The notes under the pieces: model-generated
What the model saw: only the letters and a program-made list of their open reading frames with translations
Database searches by the model: none
Told to the model about the DNA's origin: nothing
Translations under genes and position numbers: made by a program
In this document: positions 1-4,528 of the stretch, piece by piece
Layout: every line of letters begins with the position of its first letter
How positions within the stretch are numbered: the first letter of the stretch is position 1
Assembly: GCA_003229235.1 (NCBI GenBank)
Contig: QIIH01000252.1
Span: forward strand, 1-6,205
From: Flavobacteriales bacterium
GTDB taxonomy: Bacteria; Bacteroidota; Bacteroidia; Flavobacteriales; Flavobacteriaceae
DNA length: 6,205 nucleotides
Direction: 5' to 3'

Positions 1-132
1 GTAATGGACAATGTTTATAATAACGAGATAATCGGGATGTCTTATGACAACTTCTGGAAAGACAAAATGATTGAATTTGGCGGAGACTATGCGCTATGGT
101 CAAATGCGCCAGAAAATCCTCACTATAATTAA
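1..132 (+). CDS. YqgE/AlgH family protein (UPF0301), 3' end only
   Basis: An open frame enters from the left edge and ends at a TAA, giving the last 43 residues of a protein. The tail contains a W-K-D-K-M-I-E-F-G-G-D-Y-A-L-W-S-N-A-P-E-N-P pattern and finishes in N. The ending 'W...(L/M)GG.Y.LW.N.P.NP..N' is what I recall for the Bacteroidota branch of the YqgE/AlgH (UPF0301) family, whose biochemical role is not settled. The neighbourhood supports this: in flavobacteria YqgE commonly sits beside a class IV aminotransferase and a START-like protein, as here. The gene converges on the aminotransferase with a 37-nt gap in which I see no convincing terminator. The identification rests on a short C-terminus plus context, so it is likely but not certain. 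Confidence 0.75.
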   Translation, partial: VMDNVYNNEIIGMSYDNFWKDKMIEFGGDYALWSNAPENPHYN

Positions 133-169
133 GAACCTGAGCTCGACCTAAAATTTAATTCACAGAGTT

Positions 170-1018
170 CTAAGAAAAAGACAATCTTATCTGCGCATTT
201 AATTTTCCTAATAGGTCTCTTGCCACTACAGTAGTGTATTCCTTTTTTCGGTATTTACGTATTGATTGAATTCCTATCATGGTATTGGTAATAAACAACT
301 CGTCTGCCTTTTGGAGTTCAAATGGCGATATTGAAGCCTCTTCTAGTGTATAATTAGGCAGTTTGCTCATCATTTTAATCAATTGCCCTCTTATGATACC
401 ATTAAGGCATCCGCTGCTGAGTGGAGGTGTTTTTATTGTCGAATCTTTAACCAAGAAGATATTGGCATTTAGAGCTTCTGTAACCTCCTTTTGATGATTT
501 AACAACAAACAGTTGTCGTATCCATTTTCTTTAGCATAAATACTACCTAACACATTAATGGCCTTATTGTTACTTTTTATAGTAGACAATAAACCTCCCA
601 TGATATAATGATCTTTAAAAAGCGCTACCGTATAGGGCGATTCCTCAATTAAATAAAAGGCAATATCGAAGGGTGTGGCTTGAATAAAATAGCCAATATC
701 GTCGCATTCTGGAGTGTATTTCCCTTCTGCATCGCGATAAACAAAAACCTTTACGGAGTAAGCATTACTTGGCGCTAGACTTTTAATCACACTGTCAATC
801 TGCAGGCTAAGAAATTCCATTGTAAAATTCATAGGAATTTCCATGCGCATAATACGCATAGAAGACATCAATCTAAAGTAATGATCTTCCCAAAATAGTA
901 TTTTACTATCTTGATATCGAAGGGTCTCAAAAAGAGCATCTCCATACAGTAATCCTCTATTTGAATAAGCTAAATGTGCTTCGTTTTCTGGAAGTAAATT
1001 TCCATTAAGTAGTATCAT
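170..1018 (-). CDS. Class IV aminotransferase (BCAT / aminodeoxychorismate lyase-like)
   Basis: This is a complete 282-residue PLP enzyme of fold type IV, the usual length for the family, which includes branched-chain aminotransferase, D-amino-acid aminotransferase and 4-amino-4-deoxychorismate lyase (PabC). The N-terminus has the family opening NGN..PE..A.L...NRGLLYGDALFETLR (residues 5-34). The catalytic lysine that binds PLP is most likely K148 in STIKSNNKAINVLGS, and the conserved glutamate is E181 in VTEALNANIFLV. A 'PPLSSGCLNGIIRG' phosphate-binding-like segment follows near 198-211. The ATG at 1018 is the only reasonable start because the NG motif begins at residue 5. The substrate cannot be settled from sequence: PabC-like folate synthesis and amino-acid transamination both remain possible. 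It lies downstream of the START-like gene on the same strand, 51 nt away, with a hairpin in the gap that may limit its expression. Confidence 0.9.
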   Translation of the reverse strand: MILLNGNLLPENEAHLAYSNRGLLYGDALFETLRYQDSKILFWEDHYFRLMSSMRIMRMEIPMNFTMEFLSLQIDSVIKSLAPSNAYSVKVFVYRDAEGKYTPECDDIGYFIQATPFDIAFYLIEESPYTVALFKDHYIMGGLLSTIKSNNKAINVLGSIYAKENGYDNCLLLNHQKEVTEALNANIFLVKDSTIKTPPLSSGCLNGIIRGQLIKMMSKLPNYTLEEASISPFELQKADELFITNTMIGIQSIRKYRKKEYTTVVARDLLGKLNAQIRLSFS

Positions 1019-1043
1019 AAAAAAACTCCGTATAAAACGGAGT
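1019..1043 (-). terminator. Hairpin plus T-tract abutting the aminotransferase start codon
   Basis: Read on the - strand, ACTCCGT-TTTAT-ACGGAGT forms a perfect 7-bp stem (1043-1037 with 1031-1025) with a 5-nt loop. It is followed by a run of T that leads directly into the ATG at 1018. It has the form of a rho-independent terminator for the START-like gene. The 3' arm also holds GGAG (1029-1026), spaced 7 nt from the ATG, so the same structure would hide the only Shine-Dalgarno-like sequence of the aminotransferase. It may therefore be a terminator, an attenuator, or an RBS-sequestering structure. Confidence 0.65.
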
Positions 1044-1069
1044 AAAGATATCGATAAATTAGGCGAGGT

Positions 1070-1456
1070 TTAAACCGAACCTAAAATTTGTTTTAGTTCG
1101 GAGATCATATTTTCCCAAAGCATTTTACCTTCTTCTACCTCATCATCGTCTGCAAAATCGGTTATCATAAGCGAAACGTCTTTGGTAATCTCATCTACCT
1201 GAATACGCAACTCAAAATAGTAATTAGTACCCTCATCTTCGAGCCAAGTGAACTTAACACGCTCTCCGTTCTTTTTGCTGAGTAGCTTTGCCTGTTCTTC
1301 ACTGCCTTCCCAAATAAAAGTAAAAAGCTCGCCTCTAGAGTTTACATTATCTGCATACCATTCGGACAAACCAGACGGAGTAGAAATATATTGATACAGC
1401 ATCGCCGATGATACTTTAATCGGGAACTCCATTTCGTATTTAATCTTATCGCTCAT
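1070..1456 (-). CDS. START-like domain protein (AHSA1/SRPBCC type)
   Basis: This 128-residue protein matches what I recall of a small START-like family conserved in flavobacteria. Recognisable segments are YQYISTPSGLSEWYADNVN (near residues 21-39 of the ATG-started protein), FTFIWEGSEEQAKLLSKK, FELRIQVDEITKDVSLMITD, and a very acidic DDDEVEEGK before a C-terminal helix with WENMISELK. The 'helix-grip' fold usually forms a hydrophobic ligand pocket; no ligand or reaction is known to me for this family. The frame can be extended to a TTG at 1483, but I chose the ATG at 1456 because the protein MSDKIKYE... then begins as in relatives and the extra nine residues are not protein-family-like. No Shine-Dalgarno sequence is seen. 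The downstream gene is the aminotransferase, separated by a terminator-like hairpin. Confidence 0.88.
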   Translation of the reverse strand: MSDKIKYEMEFPIKVSSAMLYQYISTPSGLSEWYADNVNSRGELFTFIWEGSEEQAKLLSKKNGERVKFTWLEDEGTNYYFELRIQVDEITKDVSLMITDFADDDEVEEGKMLWENMISELKQILGSV

Positions 1457-1547
1457 GTAGGTTTCATTCTTGTGTTCGCCCAATATATCGAATAATTATT
1501 AACCGCAAAAGAAATAAAAAAAATAATGCAAAAAATATTCGGAATCT

Positions 1548-1577
1548 TTGTCTTACTTACATTTGTTATTATCTTTG
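1548..1577 (+). promoter_or_regulatory. Bacteroidota-type promoter of the tRNA gene
   Basis: TTG at 1548-1550 is followed by a 19-nt spacer and then TATCTTTG at 1570-1577, an exact fit to the -33/-7 pattern TTG...TAnnTTTG described for the primary sigma factor of Bacteroidota. The tRNA begins 13 nt after the -7 element, leaving a leader of only a few bases. This is the clearest promoter in the window. Confidence 0.8.
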
Positions 1578-1590
1578 CGCCTCCTTAAAT

Positions 1591-1664
1591 GGCGAGGTAG
1601 CTCAGTTGGTTAGAGCGTCGGATTCATAACCCGGAGGTCGGGGGATCGTGCCCCCCTCTCGCTA
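1591..1664 (+). tRNA. tRNA-Met (CAT anticodon), probably elongator
   Basis: A 74-nt cloverleaf can be drawn: acceptor GGCGAGG (1591-1597) with TCTCGCT (1657-1663, two G-U pairs), D-stem GCTC/GAGC, anticodon loop TTCATAA, variable loop AGGTC, T-stem GGGGG/CCCCC (1640-1644 with 1652-1656), and discriminator A at 1664. CCA is not encoded. G1-U72 forms a wobble pair, not the unpaired position 1-72 of bacterial initiator tRNA, and the anticodon stem has A31 facing C39, so an elongator is more likely than fMet. A CAT anticodon could also belong to the lysidine-modified tRNA-Ile2; I prefer Met from the overall sequence. The T-loop reads ATCGTGC and lacks the usual TTC start. Confidence 0.93.
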
Positions 1665-1665
1665 C

Positions 1666-1708
1666 TCTAATAAAAAACTCAATGCGATGCATTGAGTTTT
1701 TTATTAGA
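1666..1708. terminator. Perfect 20-bp inverted repeat, bidirectional terminator
   Basis: The arms 1666-1685 and 1689-1708 are exact reverse complements around the 3-nt loop GAT. The core is ACTCAATGC/GCATTGAGT, flanked by an A-run on the left and a T-run on the right, so each strand sees a hairpin ending in T. It starts two bases after the tRNA and would terminate it. On the other strand it lies 39 nt beyond the stop of the ATPase remnant and would end transcripts from the sheath/tube genes. Confidence 0.85.
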
Positions 1709-1746
1709 TTCCATTTTTCATTGGGTCTTTTTTATTTATATCGATA

Positions 1747-1932
1747 TTATTTGGCAATCGTTTTGTTCTCTTTTTTAAACTCTCTTCTTATTCCTGCTAA
1801 CAACATTGGTTGAGATACCACCACAGTATCTTCGCTAACTGCTTGTAATGCACAATACCTTAAAACATTTACTATCGCACCTCCTGTCAATTCGTACGAA
1901 TCGGCTATTTGCCAACTGGAAATGTATTTGGA
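1747..1932 (-). pseudogene. C-terminal remnant of an eCIS AAA+ ATPase (Afp15/PVC15-like)
   Basis: Starting at the codon after the tube gene's TAG and in the same frame, 61 sense codons run to a TAA at 1749-1747. The peptide contains WQIADSYELTGGAIVNVLRY (residues 7-26), then CALQAV, and near the end LLAGIRREFKKENKTIAK. The pattern 'YELTGG.I.NVLRYA....A' followed by 'GIRRE..KE.K' resembles the C-terminal helical lid of the AAA+ ATPases found in eCIS gene clusters. There is no ATG, and the Walker A, Walker B and sensor parts are missing, so this cannot be a working ATPase. Homology seems to begin within about seven codons of the tube stop, which points to a deletion junction there. Family assignment is from memory of the motif and has not been searched. 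Without a start codon it would be translated only by stop-codon readthrough. Confidence 0.7.
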
Positions 1933-2397
1933 CTATCCTGCATTGTTAATTGTCAATTTCTCGTGGGCGATCTCTAATAATTCTACAGCAACTTCGTTCC
2001 CGTCCGATTTAAGATCGGTACTAGTGATTTTAGTAGGCCAAGCGTTTTCTAATGTCCATTGCATAGTAACTTTGCCAACCTCATCTAACAATTTAATAAT
2101 AACTGTACGACGTGTTATAGTATTCATTGCAATCTCTGCGTGCCAATCCCAGAATGCGTTGTCGTTTAAAAAAACACCGCGTTTCATCGTTACGTTTCCG
2201 TACTTTACTATGCCTGACATTTTTTCTATTGAAAATTCTGCTCTAGTGTTCTTGCGATATTCTATAATTTGATTTTCGACGTCCATGCCAGATACTTCTT
2301 GAAATGCCACGCTGGTCATACCTGAGCCAAGATCTACTTCGAAATAAAACTTGGGGAAGGGCCATACTGTATCTTGTTCACTGCCATCGTCTGCCAT
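1933..2397 (-). CDS. Contractile tail tube protein (gp19-like, eCIS Afp1/Afp5 type)
   Basis: This 154-residue protein has the length and sequence pattern of inner-tube subunits of contractile injection systems (T4 gp19 family). Marks are WPFPKFYFEVDLG (12-24), FQEVSGMDVENQIIEYR (32-48), IVKYGNVTMKRGVF (63-76), FWDWH (82-86), WTLENAWPTKIT (114-125) and an ending VELLEIAHEKLTI (138-150). Such subunits stack as hexamers inside the sheath and form the channel that is pushed into the target. The gene lies 39 nt downstream of the sheath gene on the same strand, an arrangement like the sheath followed by second tube in Afp/PVC clusters. It appears complete, with the usual ending just before its TAG. 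No Shine-Dalgarno is visible; the leader is AT-rich. What follows in frame is the ATPase remnant, not a baseplate gene. Confidence 0.9.
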   Translation of the reverse strand: MADDGSEQDTVWPFPKFYFEVDLGSGMTSVAFQEVSGMDVENQIIEYRKNTRAEFSIEKMSGIVKYGNVTMKRGVFLNDNAFWDWHAEIAMNTITRRTVIIKLLDEVGKVTMQWTLENAWPTKITSTDLKSDGNEVAVELLEIAHEKLTINNAG

Positions 2398-2436
2398 AAA
2401 ATATTTTTAAGTTCTAATTATTAAGTTGTTTTACCT

Positions 2437-4020
2437 CTAGCTTGAAACAGGCATTTGTTGCTGAATTGAAAATACAATAAATTCTGCGGGCCTTACTAGC
2501 GCAACATGTACCGTAACATTCATATATCCCCTAAGGATGTCATCTGGCGTCATAGTAGTACCAAGACCACATGATACATTAAAAGCGTCTGTTGGCTTTG
2601 CGCCCATTAATCCACCTTGCCTCCAAATATCGGCTAAAAAGCTACCAATCATACTTTTTACTGCTTCCCAAGTGTTCTTATTGTTTGGGGCAAAAACATA
2701 GGCTCGAATAGCTTGTCTACACGATTGTTCTAACATAGTCGAGGTTCTACGTACGTTGATATACCTCCAATCTAAACTATTACCATCTAAGGTTCGAGCG
2801 CCCCAAACCAAAATTCCTCGGCCAGTAAACGAACGAATAGCGTTAATCGATTTACCAGTTAGTGCATCAACATTTAAATCCTCATGTTGTGCCGATGAAA
2901 TATTAATTGTTAGTGACGCTACCCCTGTTAAAGAAATATTAGCTGGGGCCTTCCATACGCCACGACTTTTATCGGTACTTGTAATAACTCCTGCCATGGC
3001 GCCACTAGGAGGTAAAATATTAGCGAGCAATAGTACTTTTTTAATAATCTCGCTATACTCAGAACTCGCCGCAATTAAGGCACTGTTATATTGATTTGCA
3101 GTTAAGGGTTCTGCAGGAGGGCTCTCGATATTTGCCAAAATTGTATTCACAGTGGCATTAGGTCTTGTCACCGGGCTTAAAATTGGTTTTAGCTGTTTGG
3201 TGTCGCCACCAAACAGATTGTTATAGTCCAAATCATCAGTTTGCATAACCGTGGTACCAAGAAAGGGATAGTAAGCTGTACCAAAGTCTAGCCCTTCTGT
3301 GCCAATATTGCTTCTAAAGGCTGTGATATCGTCGTAATAAGTGATTGGATCGGGAGCATTTCCACCAATAATATCAAAAATACTTATTGCCGTTTGCATT
3401 TCAGAATTCTGCGAAAGCATCATCTTCATTAAAGTCCCGTTATTATCTGCAGACAATAATGTAGCTTCTGGTACAAGGTACATAGTGGGTTCTTCTTCTC
3501 TTTCGAGCAATTCTATACCAGCCAGCAACTCGTCTAGTTTAACATTGGGGTTAATTAGTGGTACATTTGGATTGTCCATTGGCCTGCCAAACGGCAATCC
3601 ATAAGTTCCTACCGATACGATATAACAATCTTCTCCCCCATTATCGAAAAAAAGTTTAATACTGTTATACAAATAATAAATGGTCGACGCATCAGGTATT
3701 ATAGAGTAATAGTCGTTACCAATATGCACAAAATGCCCAGCATTAGGGATACTCACTTGCTTTTTTAAATAATAGTTTGGATGGTATTGTTTGGCAGCTG
3801 GGTTAGGTGCTTTAGGATCTGGATAACAATAAATGGATTGAAACTCAACAAAAGATCTAACCTTCTTGGCAACATTGATATGCGACTTACCTTCATAAGA
3901 AGCTTGTGGTGTATAACCAATAAAGGCCGGAACTGCTGTATTTACCGCAACTACCGAGTTAGGAAACTCATTTACCTCATTAATATAAACGCCTGGGATC
4001 TTTCTATTGGACAAACTCAT
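2437..4020 (-). CDS. Contractile tail sheath protein (eCIS type)
   Basis: This 527-residue protein is a full-length phage-tail-like sheath subunit of the eCIS kind. The N-terminus has IPGVY (8-12) and PNSVVAVNTAVPAFIGYT (20-37), and LFFDNGGEDCYIVSVG follows at 123-138. The conserved C-terminal half holds PPSGAMAGV (337-345), RGVWKAPANISLTGV (353-367), GKSINAIRSFTGRG (389-402), VWGARTL (405-411), WRYINVRR (418-425), GGLMGAKPTDAF (469-480), GLGTTMTP (485-492) and RPAEFIVFSIQQ (510-521). In the family the C-terminal part forms the interlocking sheath core around the tube, and the sheath contracts to drive the tube outward. No frameshift or internal stop is present. It is the first gene of a short - strand unit with the tube gene; no second sheath, first tube or baseplate gene accompanies it. 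The ATG at 4020 fits the family start MS...PGVY. Confidence 0.93.
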   Translation of the reverse strand: MSLSNRKIPGVYINEVNEFPNSVVAVNTAVPAFIGYTPQASYEGKSHINVAKKVRSFVEFQSIYCYPDPKAPNPAAKQYHPNYYLKKQVSIPNAGHFVHIGNDYYSIIPDASTIYYLYNSIKLFFDNGGEDCYIVSVGTYGLPFGRPMDNPNVPLINPNVKLDELLAGIELLEREEEPTMYLVPEATLLSADNNGTLMKMMLSQNSEMQTAISIFDIIGGNAPDPITYYDDITAFRSNIGTEGLDFGTAYYPFLGTTVMQTDDLDYNNLFGGDTKQLKPILSPVTRPNATVNTILANIESPPAEPLTANQYNSALIAASSEYSEIIKKVLLLANILPPSGAMAGVITSTDKSRGVWKAPANISLTGVASLTINISSAQHEDLNVDALTGKSINAIRSFTGRGILVWGARTLDGNSLDWRYINVRRTSTMLEQSCRQAIRAYVFAPNNKNTWEAVKSMIGSFLADIWRQGGLMGAKPTDAFNVSCGLGTTMTPDDILRGYMNVTVHVALVRPAEFIVFSIQQQMPVSS

Positions 4021-4103
4021 AAATTATAGTTGTATTTAAAATTTATTAAATATAAGGGCAAATAGACAATTGTATCATAGTTTTCTTCTACGGCTGTAAA
4101 ATA

Positions 4104-4122
4104 CATTGATTCGAAAATCAAT
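4104..4122. repeat. Palindrome ATTGATT-CGAA-AATCAAT (copy 1)
   Basis: Arms 4105-4111 and 4116-4122 are perfect 7-bp reverse complements around CGAA. It lies 84 bases upstream of the sheath ATG. Copy 2 at 4479-4496 shares the CATTGA...CGAA...TCAAT pattern. It could be a protein-binding operator or an RNA hairpin in the sheath leader; neither is shown. Confidence 0.45.
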
Positions 4123-4200
4123 CATCAAGATACAACTTGGCAGCAATTCTAGATGCCGAAACTCCATGTGTCTGTGAAGCAAATAAAATAGTCTATATAT

Positions 4201-4208
4201 CAAACATA
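4201..4208 (-). promoter_or_regulatory. Weak candidate -7 element for the sheath gene
   Basis: Read on the - strand this is TATGTTTG, an exact TAnnTTTG. It is the only such match I found in the intergenic region, about 180 bases before the sheath start. No TTG lies at the expected 17-23 nt spacing upstream, so the match may be chance. Confidence 0.25.
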
Positions 4209-4478
4209 AAAACCCGTATAAACACCTAGATCTACGCTTTAATTTTTTGAATAAAACCTATCCGAAATTACGTTGTATATAGTTCTAATTGAAGAAATAA
4301 TAATTAAGAACGAAACCATGACGATTGAATCAAATACGTAAATTCCTACAAACTGGATCGTTCTACGCGAGAATAACTCCTACAAAAAACATCGACAAAC
4401 TGCGGTTTATAGCGATTAACTGCATATTTTTTGTATATTTTCTTGTCTTTTTTAATTATTAGTTACACATTTGTGAAC

Positions 4479-4496
4479 CATTGACCCGAATCAATG
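4479..4496. repeat. Palindrome CATTGA-CCCGAA-TCAATG (copy 2)
   Basis: Arms 4479-4484 and 4491-4496 are perfect 6-bp reverse complements around CCCGAA. It ends 32 bases before the peptidase ATG, so it would lie in the promoter or 5' leader. It resembles copy 1 near the sheath gene in arm sequence and in the CGAA of the loop. Confidence 0.4.
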
Positions 4497-4528
4497 TAAA
4501 CTAAAATAATCTTAACCTATACCTTATT

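Larger units (their letters stand above)
4021..4528. other. Divergent intergenic region between sheath and peptidase genes
   Basis: About 500 AT-rich bases separate the divergent sheath and peptidase starts. It contains two similar short palindromes (listed separately) and one weak promoter match on the - strand. A short - strand frame (4239-4319, 26 codons from an ATG) encodes a hydrophobic peptide but lacks support. I see no tRNA, no insertion-sequence ends and no long repeat. No exact TAnnTTTG was found on the + strand upstream of the peptidase. Confidence 0.7.

Noticed and set aside
133..169. Possible terminator between the converging YqgE-like and aminotransferase genes
   Set aside because: Only a 5-bp AGAAC/GTTCT pairing across a loop of about 30 nt and no T-run was found.
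1062..1068. GGCGAGG repeated at the START-like stop region and at the tRNA 5' end
   Set aside because: Only seven bases match and the copy corresponds to the 5' rather than 3' end of the tRNA, so it is not a convincing attachment-site repeat.
1457..1483. Nine-residue N-terminal extension of the START-like protein from a TTG start
   Set aside because: The upstream codon is TTG, not ATG, no SD-like site precedes it, and family members as I recall begin with MSDKIKYE, matching the internal ATG at 1456.
1922..2272. 116-codon open frame on the + strand
   Set aside because: It lies almost wholly antisense to the tube gene, which has clear family motifs; its translation shows no recognisable domain.
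2756..4029. Several + strand open frames of 80-112 codons (2756-3094, 3341-3604, 3781-4029)
   Set aside because: All are antisense to the sheath gene and lack any family-like sequence.
4430..4475. T-rich stretch resembling a + strand promoter for the peptidase (TATTTTTTG, TATATTTTC, CACATTTG)
   Set aside because: Each is off from TAnnTTTG by a base or in spacing; none is good enough to list as a promoter.
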